Of a stretch of 64,000 nucleotides of DNA, positions 44,755 through 53,816 are shown one piece after another (within the stretch, counting starts at the first letter, position 1; each line of letters opens with the position of its first letter). The translations under genes and the position numbers were made by a program. This stretch comes from CAZBWS01 sp964495705. GTDB lineage: Bacteria > Pseudomonadota > Gammaproteobacteria > HTCC5015. The stretch covers positions 1 to 64,000 of the forward strand of contig CAZBWS010000007.1 of assembly GCA_964495705.1 (NCBI GenBank). Direction: 5' to 3'. The notes beneath the pieces were generated by a model. It had not been told where the DNA came from, ran no database searches, and was given only the letters and a program-made list of their open reading frames with translations.

Positions 44755-45474
44755 TTACAGAGCGGCCAAAACCCGCTTAACCCCAACCATCCCTAGCTCC
44801 AGGTTCTTATAAATCTCAGCAAGCGGAATCTCTTCATCCAAAACTCCACTTCCCCAATTAACCACCAGTGCTAAGCAAGCGTAATCTAAGCCTGCCTCCA
44901 TTGCTAGAGCCGCCTCGGGCATCCCTGTCATACCAACAATGTCGCAGCCATCGCGCTTCAGTTTGGCAATCTCCGCAGCCGTTTCAAGACGTGGCCCCTG
45001 AGTGGCTGCATAGCAACCGCCATTGACGACCGTCTGGCCTGCTTTTTCTGCGGCAGCTAATAACTCAGCGCGCAGTGTTTGGTTATAGGGCTGGCAAAAG
45101 CTAATGTGCTGTACATCGCCCCCCGCTTCTACAAAGGTATGCTGGCGCCCCCAAGTGTAATCAATAATTTGATCGGGTAGATTGATGACCTGTGGGCCAT
45201 TCGCCGAGGTAATACCACCCACAGCAGCTACCGCAACCACTTTTTTTATACCTAGGGATTTAAGTGCCCAAATATTCGCGCGATAGTTAATCAAATGTGG
45301 CGCCACGCTATGGTCAGTATTGTGACGCGAAAGAAAAAATAGCTTTTTACCCTGCCATATACCCTCTTGCACCGGGCTGGCTAAACGGCCATAGGGTGTG
45401 ATCATAAGATGCTCTTGTTGTAGCTCTAGATCCTCAAGCTGCTCTAAGCCACTGCCGCCAACAATCCCCAGCAT
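44755..45474 (-). CDS. S-methyl-5'-thioinosine phosphorylase (MTAP family)
   Basis: This 239-residue protein splits methylthioinosine (or methylthioadenosine) to the base and methylthioribose 1-phosphate. Motifs are GIVGGSGL, RHNTDHSVAPHLINYRANIWALK, TQGPRLET and DIVGMTGMPEAALA. It resembles the Pseudomonas aeruginosa MTIP; the gene lies 3 nt after hpt, whose enzyme uses the hypoxanthine product, which supports the inosine substrate. Exact substrate preference is inferred. Confidence 0.85.
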   Translation of the reverse strand: MLGIVGGSGLEQLEDLELQQEHLMITPYGRLASPVQEGIWQGKKLFFLSRHNTDHSVAPHLINYRANIWALKSLGIKKVVAVAAVGGITSANGPQVINLPDQIIDYTWGRQHTFVEAGGDVQHISFCQPYNQTLRAELLAAAEKAGQTVVNGGCYAATQGPRLETAAEIAKLKRDGCDIVGMTGMPEAALAMEAGLDYACLALVVNWGSGVLDEEIPLAEIYKNLELGMVGVKRVLAAL

Positions 45475-45477
45475 CGC

Positions 45478-46023
45478 TTAAGACTTCGCGGCGTAGATAG
45501 CGTTGAGATTGCGATAGTAGCCCTTATAGTCCATGCCACAGCCAAACACGTATTGATCCGGCAACTTTAGTCCTACATAGTCCGCTGCAATATTGGGAGC
45601 ACGTCGCTGATGTTGTTTATCGGTCAGCACGGCAATTTTCAAAGAGGCTGGCGCTTGCTGCTGCAGTGCCCCTTTGATCGCTAGTAGAGTATGGCCTTCG
45701 TCCAAGATATCATCTAATACGAGAACATGGCGATCAGATAAATTGGCTTGGGGCGCCGCCTTCCACATGACTTGTTCACCACGCAGTTCACCGTTGTAAC
45801 GGGTAGCGTGTAGATAGTCTTGCTGGTGCGGGAAGTTGAGGCGCTTACATAACTCTGCGGTAAAAAACAAACCACCATTCATAACACATAGAAAAACCGG
45901 ATCTTTATCTGCATAGTCAATGCGGATAGCTTCTGCCAGCTGGTCTAAGGCAGTACTGATTTGGTCTTCATTGAATACAACGGTGGCCGAGTCGAAGGCC
46001 TTTTGCGCTTCTAGTAGTGACAT
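45478..46023 (-). CDS. hpt: Hypoxanthine/guanine phosphoribosyltransferase
   Basis: This 181-residue protein carries the PRPP-binding loop VLVLDDILDEGHTLLAIK and the ribose/Mg region DPVFLCVMNGGLFFTAEL. It makes IMP or GMP from the free base. The ATG follows the mscS stop without a gap (TAAATG). It contains one exact 9-mer repeat copy (45920). It sits beside the MTIP-like phosphorylase. Confidence 0.9.
   Translation of the reverse strand: MSLLEAQKAFDSATVVFNEDQISTALDQLAEAIRIDYADKDPVFLCVMNGGLFFTAELCKRLNFPHQQDYLHATRYNGELRGEQVMWKAAPQANLSDRHVLVLDDILDEGHTLLAIKGALQQQAPASLKIAVLTDKQHQRRAPNIAADYVGLKLPDQYVFGCGMDYKGYYRNLNAIYAAKS
45920..45928 (+). repeat. Repeated 9-mer ATGCGGATA, followed by GCTT
   Basis: Exact 10-mer ATGCGGATAG in hpt. 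Confidence 0.7.
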
Positions 46024-47139
46024 TTATGCTTCCGCCTTTGTCGTCGCCATATGAATATCTGGCATATTTTCTAAGTGTAATGTTTGTGTGGGATAAGCCA
46101 TTTGGGCACCTTCACCCTCTACTATATCGGCTATGCGCATCAGCACATCTTCTTTAACGGCATGAAAACGAGCCCAATTCGTTGTTTTAGTAAAGGTATA
46201 AATAAAGAAGTCTAAGGAGCTATTGTTGAATTGATTGAAATTCACCATCAAGGTTTGTTGTGCGTCTATGCCTTCATGTTCGATTAGCATTTCCTTGACC
46301 TGTTGCACAATCGTTTCCATCTTGCTTAAGTCCTCATAGCGAATACCAATGGTTTCCTTGATTCGACGATTACTCATCCTAGAGGGGTTTTCCACTACAA
46401 TACTGGTAAAAATAGAATTAGGTACATACAAGGGGCGTTTATCAAAGGTTCTGATACGCGTTAAGCGCCAGCCTATATCTTCAACCGTACCCTCTATGTT
46501 GCGATCGGGTGAGCGGACCCAATCCCCCACTGAGAAAGGCCGATCTAGATATACCATCAGCCCACCAAAAAAATTGGCCAGTAAATCCCGTGCGGCAAAG
46601 CCAATCGCAATGCCCCCCACCCCGCCAAAGGCAAGTACACCAGACACTGAGATACCCAATGTTTGTAAGCAGACTAAAGCGCCGGTAATCATCAGCGCCA
46701 ATCTAACTAGCTTACTCACCGCTACTGCGGTAGTTTTGTCATAGCTTGGATCTTCTTGCAGACCCAAGTCAATCACATTGCTCTCAACGTTTTTAACACC
46801 GCGAATTAAGAACCATAAAATACATACAATAACCCCCACATCGCGAATGGGGTCAACGGCATCAAAAATAGTCTCGCCAGTCTCTTCCTTGATAATATGT
46901 GCAGCAAAGGTAACACCGACCACCCAAACCAATAAACGTATCGGCTGACTCAACGCTAAGATGAAAGCATCATCCCAGGGGTTTTTAGAGCGTCCCGCTT
47001 TATCAGCCAGTTTATTGATTAGTCGTTTCAAGAAGAAATTAACCAACAGAGCCACTAAAATAATGATAAACACCTGCACCATCCAATCGTCCAGTGTGGC
47101 GCTTAAATCACTAAAGCCCATTTTTTCTAAAAAACTCAT
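46024..47139 (-). CDS. MscS-family mechanosensitive channel
   Basis: This 371-residue protein has hydrophobic helices near 20-38, 70-85, 100-112, 140-160 and the pore-lining segment VSGVLAFGGVGGIAIGFAARDLLANFFGG, followed by the MscS beta domain (FSVGDWVRSPDRNIEGTVEDIGWRLT). It releases solutes on osmotic downshock. Its ribosome site overlaps the nagZ stop codon, so it is co-translated with that gene. Confidence 0.92.
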   Translation of the reverse strand: MSFLEKMGFSDLSATLDDWMVQVFIIILVALLVNFFLKRLINKLADKAGRSKNPWDDAFILALSQPIRLLVWVVGVTFAAHIIKEETGETIFDAVDPIRDVGVIVCILWFLIRGVKNVESNVIDLGLQEDPSYDKTTAVAVSKLVRLALMITGALVCLQTLGISVSGVLAFGGVGGIAIGFAARDLLANFFGGLMVYLDRPFSVGDWVRSPDRNIEGTVEDIGWRLTRIRTFDKRPLYVPNSIFTSIVVENPSRMSNRRIKETIGIRYEDLSKMETIVQQVKEMLIEHEGIDAQQTLMVNFNQFNNSSLDFFIYTFTKTTNWARFHAVKEDVLMRIADIVEGEGAQMAYPTQTLHLENMPDIHMATTKAEA

Positions 47140-47151
47140 ATTTTTTGCCCT

Positions 47152-48180
47152 TTAGTGTCTAAGCGATTCAGCTAATGCAGCAATGTTTGACCATTCTGGC
47201 TGAGCCTGTAAAGCCTGCATATTGGGGTGTTTAAATTTGCCACGCATGGTTTGAATACGGCGATCTGACCATGCCTTTGGAGTGCGCAACTCTTCCACTA
47301 CTTGCTCTGCCGCAGTGGCGTTATTGCACACTAATACCATGTCACAACCCGCGTTTAAGGCTAGATCTGCACGCTGGGTGAAGCCAATACCTAGGTCCGC
47401 CCCGTCCATACTCAAATCGTCGCTGAAGGCTACACCATCAAATTTCAAATGTGCGCGCAAGACTCCTTTAATCCAATATTCAGAAAAGCCTGCCGGCATA
47501 TCATCAACCTGGGGATAAAGCACATGGGCGGGCATAACGGCCTTTAAGCCCGCTTTCATAAGCTCTGCAAAGGGGAGTAAATCAGTAGCTTCTATTTCAT
47601 CAAAGCTGCGGTTATCCACAGGTTTGGCAATGTGTGAGTCTTCAGCCACATAACCATGTCCAGGAAAATGCTTACCCGTAGAGGCCATACCAGCCGTCGC
47701 CATACCTTGAATAAAAGCGCCCGCTAGTTCAGTTATTACCTTGGGGTCGGAATGGAAAGCTCTATCCCCAATAATTTCTGAGCCTCCATAATCTACATCT
47801 AAAACGGGAGCAAAACTGATATCAATACCGACAGCTTGTACCTCAGCGGCAAGTAACCAAGCCAGTTTATGGGCACTGTCATAGGCTTCATCGGGGTTGT
47901 TTGTATACAATTCACCTAAACCCGCCATAGCGGGGATATGGGTAAAGCCCTCTCGAAAACGCTGTACTCGGCCGCCTTCGTGATCAACGGCAATAAGTAT
48001 TTCAGGGCGTATTTCTCGTACTTGACGACTCAGGTCGGTGATTTGCTCTACATCTTCAAAGTTGCGACTAAAGTAAATCAGACCACCTACATTTGGATGT
48101 TGTAACACTTCCCTTTCCACTTGGTCCAGTTGTGTGCTTTTTAGGTCCAGCATCACTGCACCTAGCGGCTTATCCCTCAT
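47152..48180 (-). CDS. nagZ: Beta-N-acetylhexosaminidase
   Basis: This 342-residue cytoplasmic glycoside hydrolase family 3 enzyme removes GlcNAc from recycled muropeptides. Motifs are KHFPGHGYVAEDSH (catalytic His loop) and VAFSDDLSMDGA (nucleophile Asp). The start overlaps the ispF stop (TAATG). Confidence 0.94.
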   Translation of the reverse strand: MRDKPLGAVMLDLKSTQLDQVEREVLQHPNVGGLIYFSRNFEDVEQITDLSRQVREIRPEILIAVDHEGGRVQRFREGFTHIPAMAGLGELYTNNPDEAYDSAHKLAWLLAAEVQAVGIDISFAPVLDVDYGGSEIIGDRAFHSDPKVITELAGAFIQGMATAGMASTGKHFPGHGYVAEDSHIAKPVDNRSFDEIEATDLLPFAELMKAGLKAVMPAHVLYPQVDDMPAGFSEYWIKGVLRAHLKFDGVAFSDDLSMDGADLGIGFTQRADLALNAGCDMVLVCNNATAAEQVVEELRTPKAWSDRRIQTMRGKFKHPNMQALQAQPEWSNIAALAESLRH

Positions 48181-48674
48181 TATCCCTGTTCCTGTATATT
48201 GTGTTGTGTAATCAGCACCGTTGCATAAGCCGCTATACCTTCCTCACGTCCGGTAAAACCTAGCCACTCAGTGGTTGTTGCCTTAACGCTAACCTGTCCT
48301 TCGCTAACTCCTAAATCTTCAGCAATATTAGTTTTCATAAAACTAATGTACGGCGCCATCTTCGGCTGTTGGGCAACCACAGTCATATCCACATTATTGA
48401 TACTGATATTCATTTTATGCATCAACTTCATCACACGCCCCAGCAACACGCGGCTATCAGCGCCTTTGTATTTAGGGTCGCTGTCTGGGAAGAATTTACC
48501 GATATCACCCAGCGCCGTCGCCCCTAATAAGGCATCACATAGCGCATGTAAAAGAACATCTCCGTCTGAATGAGCCTGCAAGGATTTATCGTGGGGAATA
48601 CGCGCACCGCCTATCATAATATGGTCGCCTTCACAGAATGCGTGAACGTCGTAACCTTGGCCTATTCTAATCAT
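48180..48674 (-). CDS. ispF: 2-C-methyl-D-erythritol 2,4-cyclodiphosphate synthase
   Basis: This 164-residue enzyme acts in the MEP isoprenoid pathway. It has GYDVHAF and the zinc ligands, HSDGDVLLHALCDALLGA, FPDSDPKYKGADS and the C-terminal TTTEWLGFTGREEGIAA. It is 3 nt downstream of ispD, as usual. Confidence 0.97.
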   Translation of the reverse strand: MIRIGQGYDVHAFCEGDHIMIGGARIPHDKSLQAHSDGDVLLHALCDALLGATALGDIGKFFPDSDPKYKGADSRVLLGRVMKLMHKMNISINNVDMTVVAQQPKMAPYISFMKTNIAEDLGVSEGQVSVKATTTEWLGFTGREEGIAAYATVLITQHNIQEQG

Positions 48675-48677
48675 TGT

Positions 48678-49388
48678 TTATATGCTCTTATTTATTTGTT
48701 GTGCTTGCAAATATAGCTCTGCTAAGTGTAAATCTTCAGGTCGTGTGATCTTAATATTATCTTGACTGCCAGATACGAGTTTAACCTTGCCAGCCGCTGA
48801 TTCAATTGCCATCGCTTCATCAGTGATGGCTTCGCCCTGCTCGGCGGCACGACTATAGGCACTCAATAACTCCGCGAATGGAAATGCTTGGGGAGTCAGT
48901 GCATGCCAAAGGTTTTCCCGTTCAACCGTAGAGTCTACACAGCCCAGCTTATTTCCACGCTTCATGGTGTCTTTGACCTGAGCAGCGAGCAGGCCACCGT
49001 GGCCACAGCTTTCTAACACGTCGAGCATATTACATAGGTCGGCAGTACGCACACAGGGTCTAGCGGCATCATGTACAAATACCCAGTCTTGTGCAGCGGC
49101 CATGCCTTCAATCGCTTTCAAACCATTCAGTACCGAATCGCTGCGCTGAGCACCACCGTCCACAATAATATATTTATCGTTAATGAGATTTAGTGTGGGC
49201 CAGTATGGGTCTTTGGGGTTGAGAGCTATAATTATTTTTTCAAAGGCAAGGCTGTTATCTAAGCGCTCTAGTGTTCGCTCGAGTATCGTTTTCCCCAGTA
49301 ACGGGAGATACTGTTTAGGGATTTTCGCTTGCATACGAGAACCGATGCCAGCAGCAGGCACGATAGCCCAGAGTTTTTTATTTTGCAT
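48678..49388 (-). CDS. ispD: 2-C-methyl-D-erythritol 4-phosphate cytidylyltransferase
   Basis: This 236-residue MEP pathway enzyme has the CTP-binding VPAAGIGSRMQAKIPKQYLPL, VHDAARPCV and KITRPEDL. It is encoded between ftsB and ispF. Confidence 0.96.
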   Translation of the reverse strand: MQNKKLWAIVPAAGIGSRMQAKIPKQYLPLLGKTILERTLERLDNSLAFEKIIIALNPKDPYWPTLNLINDKYIIVDGGAQRSDSVLNGLKAIEGMAAAQDWVFVHDAARPCVRTADLCNMLDVLESCGHGGLLAAQVKDTMKRGNKLGCVDSTVERENLWHALTPQAFPFAELLSAYSRAAEQGEAITDEAMAIESAAGKVKLVSGSQDNIKITRPEDLHLAELYLQAQQINKSI

Positions 49389-49414
49389 TTAAAACCACTC
49401 CCCATGGCGCCGCA

Positions 49415-49717
49415 CTATTCAGGTACTTGTTCTGCCGGCTTAATAGCTTCGGTGATAATTTGATAAAAAACTTCGTTATCTTTAATCATACCGAGTTCAT
49501 CCCGTGCATATTCTTCAACCGCATCGAGACCTTTTTTTAAGTCTTCTACTTCTGCAGCCAAGCTACTATTGCGCGCTTGTAGCTCCGAATTTTCTTGCTT
49601 CTGTTTAGCCAACTCGTCTTCAAGCTTCCAAACTTCTGGCAAGCTACCCTCGCCTACCCAGAGCTGATATTGCAAGCTCAGAAATAATAGCAACAGTATG
49701 GCGATAAGCACTTTCAT
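49415..49717 (-). CDS. ftsB: Cell division protein FtsB
   Basis: This 100-residue bitopic protein has a transmembrane helix (about 3-20), then a leucine-zipper coiled coil (WKLEDELAKQKQENSELQAR) and a small tail (ARDELGMIKDNEVFYQI). It links FtsL and FtsQ in the divisome. The ATG at 49717 fits E. coli FtsB; an in-frame TTG at 49744 is less likely. It lies 51 bp after eno, with a repeat copy and a hairpin between. Confidence 0.93.
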   Translation of the reverse strand: MKVLIAILLLLFLSLQYQLWVGEGSLPEVWKLEDELAKQKQENSELQARNSSLAAEVEDLKKGLDAVEEYARDELGMIKDNEVFYQIITEAIKPAEQVPE

Positions 49718-49731
49718 TGTGAAAGCCGCTG

Positions 49732-49754
49732 GAGCACGGGCCAAGCCCGCTCCA
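49732..49754 (-). other. Small hairpin between eno and ftsB
   Basis: On the minus strand GGAGCGGGC, TTG, GCCCGTGCTCC folds with one bulge just before the ftsB start and just after the repeat copy. No T run follows, so it is more likely an mRNA processing or attenuation element than a terminator. Confidence 0.35.
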
Positions 49755-49756
49755 GC

Positions 49757-49769
49757 AGCCTATCCGCAT
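49757..49769 (-). repeat. Putative uptake sequence, full 13-mer ATGCGGATAGGCT
   Basis: Exact, between eno and ftsB, beginning at the last base of the eno stop codon. Confidence 0.8.
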
Positions 49770-51049
49770 TAAAGTGTAATGTTAAATGCAGATTTACCCG
49801 CGTATACCGCCTTATCACCTAGACGCTCTTCAATACGCAATAGTTGGTTGTACTTAGCAATTCGGTCAGAACGCGACATAGAGCCCGTCTTAATCTGTCC
49901 TGCGCGGGTAGATACTGATAGATCGGCAATAGAGACGTCTTCTGTCTCGCCAGAACGATGTGATACCACAGCGGTATAGTTGGCTTCGTGAGCCATCTTT
50001 ATCGCGTTTAAGGTTTCAGTGATTGTGCCGATTTGGTTCACTTTAATCAGGATAGAATTGGCAATATTTTTTTCAATGCCTTCAGCCAAGATGCTCGTAT
50101 TAGTAACAAATAAATCATCTCCTACCAACTGAATCTTGCCGTCGATTTTATCGGTTAACTGCTTCCAGCCATCCCAGTCATTCTCGTCCATACCATCTTC
50201 GATTGAGATGATGGGGTACTGATCAACCAAGCCCGCTAGATAGTCAACAAAACCTGCGGAGTCATACTCCTTACCTTCAGAGGCTAAATTGTATACGCCA
50301 TTCTCGTAAAACTCGGAGGAAGCCACGTCCAAGCCAAGGTAAATATCCTCGCCCAGCTTGTAGCCCGCCTGCTCTACCGCTTCTGCAATCACATCCAACG
50401 CTTCTTGGTTAGAGCCTAGGTTGGGGGCAAAGCCGCCCTCATCACCTACTGCTGTGCTGTAACCCTTCTTTGACAGTACAGACTTTAGTGTGTGGAAAAT
50501 CTCAGCGCCATAACGCAATGCTTCGCTGAAGCTGGGCGCGCCGACAGGTAGAATCATGAACTCTTGAATATCTACTGAGTTATCCGCGTGGGAGCCACCG
50601 TTGATGATATTCATCATCGGTACCGGCAGGGTAAATTCGCCATCGCCAAGATACTCGTACAATGGCTTGCGTGTTTCTAGGGCACCGGCCTGCACTGCCG
50701 CCATAGACGCTGCAAGAATGGCGTTGGCACCCAGCTTAGCCTTGTTGTGTGTGCCGTCCAGGTCAATCATCTTCTGATCAATGTCTGCTTGTGCGGTAAT
50801 ATCCATGCCCTTTAACGCATCATTGATCACAGTATTAACATTGTTAACCGCATTTAATACGCCTTTACCCAAGTAACGCGTCTTATCACCATCGCGTAAC
50901 TCAACAGCCTCACGTTCACCTGTTGATGCACCTGAGGGCACAGCCGCACGGCCAATCACGCCAGATGATAATTCAATTTCAGCTTCAACTGTTGGGTTGC
51001 CGCGTGAGTCGATCACTTCGCGGCCTTTTACGCTAACAATAGTAGACAT
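49769..51049 (-). CDS. eno: Enolase
   Basis: This 426-residue glycolytic enzyme has SGASTGEREAVELRDGD, the metal ligands in GLDVASSEFY, SIEDGMDENDWDGW and VGDDLFVTN, and the signature ILIKVNQIGTITET. Conserved pyrG-kdsA-eno-ftsB order. Confidence 0.98.
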   Translation of the reverse strand: MSTIVSVKGREVIDSRGNPTVEAEIELSSGVIGRAAVPSGASTGEREAVELRDGDKTRYLGKGVLNAVNNVNTVINDALKGMDITAQADIDQKMIDLDGTHNKAKLGANAILAASMAAVQAGALETRKPLYEYLGDGEFTLPVPMMNIINGGSHADNSVDIQEFMILPVGAPSFSEALRYGAEIFHTLKSVLSKKGYSTAVGDEGGFAPNLGSNQEALDVIAEAVEQAGYKLGEDIYLGLDVASSEFYENGVYNLASEGKEYDSAGFVDYLAGLVDQYPIISIEDGMDENDWDGWKQLTDKIDGKIQLVGDDLFVTNTSILAEGIEKNIANSILIKVNQIGTITETLNAIKMAHEANYTAVVSHRSGETEDVSIADLSVSTRAGQIKTGSMSRSDRIAKYNQLLRIEERLGDKAVYAGKSAFNITL

Positions 51050-51080
51050 GTTAATACTCCAATTTAAATTTAATTACTTG

Positions 51081-51141
51081 GTAGGAGCCCTTTGCAAGGG
51101 CGATTCTAATTAAAAAATTCGCCGTTAAAAACGGCTCCTAC
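51081..51141. repeat. REP-like inverted pair (REPIN-type) between eno and kdsA
   Basis: A forward copy (GTAGGAGCCCTTTGCAAGGG then CGATTC) faces an inverted copy whose complement reads GTAGGAGCCGTTTTTAACGG then CGAATT. Each has its own internal stem. The GTAGGAGC head is like REP elements of Pseudomonas. I found no other copy and no RAYT transposase in the window. Confidence 0.7.
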
Positions 51142-51153
51142 AATTTATTTCTC

Positions 51154-51987
51154 TTACAAGTCCATCTCAGCAAAGGGTTGCTGTTTCACGGTGTCATCGA
51201 TGACTTTTAGGGTGTGTAACAATGATTTCATCTTATCTAAGGGCCAGGCGTTAGGGCCGTCACTAAAGGCATTGTCAGGGTCAGGGTGGGTCTCCATAAA
51301 CACACCAGAGACACCCGCAGCCATTGCTGCACGAGCCAGCACAGGAACCATCTCGCGCTGCCCACCCGATGAGGCACCTTGCCCACCAGGCAACTGTACT
51401 GAATGCGTCGCATCGAACACCACTGGGCAACCTGTCTCGCGCATCACCGCAAGGCCACGCATATCTGAGACTAGATTGTTATAACCAAAGGAAGTGCCAC
51501 GGTCGCAGACCATGATTTGATCGTTGCCAGCATCGCGCGCTTTTTCAACCACATGACGCATATCCCAGGGCGCCAAGAATTGGCCTTTTTTGATATTCAC
51601 CGGTATACCCGCTTGGGCAACTCGGACAATATAATCGGTTTGACGACACAAAAATGCGGGGGTTTGCATAACATCAACCACGGAGGCCACTTCTTCGATC
51701 GGTGTGTATTCATGCACATCTGTAATAATTGACACACCGACTTCTTGCTTCACTTTTTCTAAAATCGCTAAACCCTTTTCCAAACCAACACCACGAGGGC
51801 TATTGATGGAAGAGCGATTGGCCTTATCAAAGGAAGACTTATAGATAAAGGGAATCCCTAGCTCTGCCGTCATCGCCTTAAGCTCGGTAGCAGTGCGCAG
51901 GGCTAATTCTTCTGACTCAATCGCGCAGGGACCTGCAATCAGGAAAAAGGGCTTGTCTAAACCAACTTCAAAATCACAGAGCTTCAT
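51154..51987 (-). CDS. kdsA: KDO-8-phosphate synthase
   Basis: This 277-residue enzyme condenses PEP with arabinose 5-phosphate for LPS KDO. Motifs are FFLIAGPCAIES, YKSSFDKANRSS, GTSFGYNNLV and FDATHSVQLPGG. The ATG is 8 nt after the pyrG stop. Confidence 0.97.
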   Translation of the reverse strand: MKLCDFEVGLDKPFFLIAGPCAIESEELALRTATELKAMTAELGIPFIYKSSFDKANRSSINSPRGVGLEKGLAILEKVKQEVGVSIITDVHEYTPIEEVASVVDVMQTPAFLCRQTDYIVRVAQAGIPVNIKKGQFLAPWDMRHVVEKARDAGNDQIMVCDRGTSFGYNNLVSDMRGLAVMRETGCPVVFDATHSVQLPGGQGASSGGQREMVPVLARAAMAAGVSGVFMETHPDPDNAFSDGPNAWPLDKMKSLLHTLKVIDDTVKQQPFAEMDL

Positions 51988-51995
51988 ATACCTAC

Positions 51996-53627
51996 CTATT
52001 TATTTTTATTTGAAAATTCAATGGCTGCATTAATAAAGCCAGTAAATAAAGGGTGTCCATCACGGGGAGTCGATGTGAATTCGGGGTGGAACTGCCCCGC
52101 CAAGAACCAAGGGTGATCAGGGTTTTCAACCATCTCTACCAAACTCTCGTCTGAAGACACGCCACCAAACACCATCCCCGCCTCTTCTAGTGGCTTGCGA
52201 TAGTTGTTATTGAACTCATAGCGATGACGGTGGCGTTCAATGATGCGATCAGCACCATAAACGTCATGGGCCAAGGTGCCATCTTTTAATAGACAGGTTT
52301 GACCACCTAGGCGCATGGTTCCGCCTAGATCTGTTTCTTCATCGCGACGCTCTACACAGCCATCTTCATCATGCCACTCGGTTATTAAGCCAATGACGGG
52401 ATGTTCAGTATCTTTTTTGAACTCAGTGCTGTGTGCACCAGTAAGACCCGCTACATTGCGTGCATAATCAATCACGGCTACTTGCATACCCAAGCAGATA
52501 CCTAGATAGGGCACTTTATTCTCACGGGCAAACTGCGCTGCAGCAATCTTACCTTCAACACCACGCTCGCCAAAGCCACCTGGGACCAAAATAGCATCCA
52601 CTTTTTCAAGCGCCTCGAGACCGTCTTTTTCAAGTTGCTCAGAATCGATATAGGTCACATTGACCTTACTACGTGTTTGAATCCCCGCGTGAATTAATGA
52701 CTCATTCACAGATTTATAAGAATCGGGTAGCTCAACATATTTACCCACCATAGCGACATTGATTTCGCATTCAGGGTTTTGTACCGCTTCAACCACACGA
52801 TCCCAATCACTAAGGTCAGAAGCACGTTCACCTAATTTTAGCTTTTCTGCAACCAAGTCACCTAGGCCTTGAGCATGTAATTTACGGGGGATTTCATAAA
52901 TGCTCTTCACATCCATAGCGGTGATGACCGCACGCTCTTCTACATTGGTGAATAAGGCGATCTTACGGCGCTCGTTATCCGGTAAAGGCTCTTGGGTACG
53001 GCATAATAGAATGTCTGGCTGTATACCAATTGAGCGCAACTCCTTCACCGAGTGTTGCGTCGGCTTGGTCTTTAGCTCCCCTGCTGCGCCCAAATAAGGC
53101 ACCAAGGTCAGGTGTAAATAGATCGCACGATCACGGCCTAGCTCCACACCTAGTTGACGTATAGCTTCCATGAACGGCAGTGACTCAATATCACCCACCG
53201 TGCCACCAATCTCAACCAGAGCCACATCCGCATCTCCAGCGCCTTCTAGGGCTAGGCGTTTAATCTCGTCCGTAATATGCGGAATAACCTGTACCGTGCC
53301 CCCAAGATAGTCGCCACGACGCTCTTTGGCTAAGACATTGGAATACACCCGTCCCGCAGTAAAGTTGTTACTTTGGCTGGTGCGCTGGCGAATAAAGCGC
53401 TCATAGTGACCAAGGTCCAGGTCAGTCTCTGCGCCGTCTTCGGTCACAAACACTTCACCGTGCTGAATCGGACTCATAGTACCAGGATCAACATTGATAT
53501 AAGGGTCTAGTTTAAGCATAGCGACTTTAAGGCCGCGGGCTTCAAGAATAGTCGCAAGGGATGCTGCGGAGATGCCTTTCCCTAGGGAAGAAACAACACC
53601 ACCGGTGATGAAAATAAAGCGGGTCAT
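51996..53627 (-). CDS. pyrG: CTP synthase
   Basis: This 543-residue protein is counted from the ATG at 53627 (MTRFIFITGGVVSSLGKGI); an upstream in-frame Met at 53699 adds 24 non-family residues. The N-terminal synthetase domain contains LKLDPYINVDPGTMSP and ERRDEE-type sites; the C-terminal glutaminase has the nucleophile in YLGICLGMQ and the His/Glu in QFHPEFTSTP. It makes CTP from UTP with glutamine. Confidence 0.97.
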   Translation of the reverse strand: MTRFIFITGGVVSSLGKGISAASLATILEARGLKVAMLKLDPYINVDPGTMSPIQHGEVFVTEDGAETDLDLGHYERFIRQRTSQSNNFTAGRVYSNVLAKERRGDYLGGTVQVIPHITDEIKRLALEGAGDADVALVEIGGTVGDIESLPFMEAIRQLGVELGRDRAIYLHLTLVPYLGAAGELKTKPTQHSVKELRSIGIQPDILLCRTQEPLPDNERRKIALFTNVEERAVITAMDVKSIYEIPRKLHAQGLGDLVAEKLKLGERASDLSDWDRVVEAVQNPECEINVAMVGKYVELPDSYKSVNESLIHAGIQTRSKVNVTYIDSEQLEKDGLEALEKVDAILVPGGFGERGVEGKIAAAQFARENKVPYLGICLGMQVAVIDYARNVAGLTGAHSTEFKKDTEHPVIGLITEWHDEDGCVERRDEETDLGGTMRLGGQTCLLKDGTLAHDVYGADRIIERHRHRYEFNNNYRKPLEEAGMVFGGVSSDESLVEMVENPDHPWFLAGQFHPEFTSTPRDGHPLFTGFINAAIEFSNKNK

Positions 53628-53816
53628 GGGCAATTGGGTACTCAAGTTAATTGGCAACTCAAGGAAGGCGATTGTACGGCAATGCAGCACACTAAACAAT
53701 AAGTTATGCGCTGATTTTAGATAATTATAAGCCCTATAATATAGCTATTAATTCAATCAATTTTAAATACAAATAACTTTAACTAAGATCCGTAAGATAT
53801 TGATATATAAAACAAC

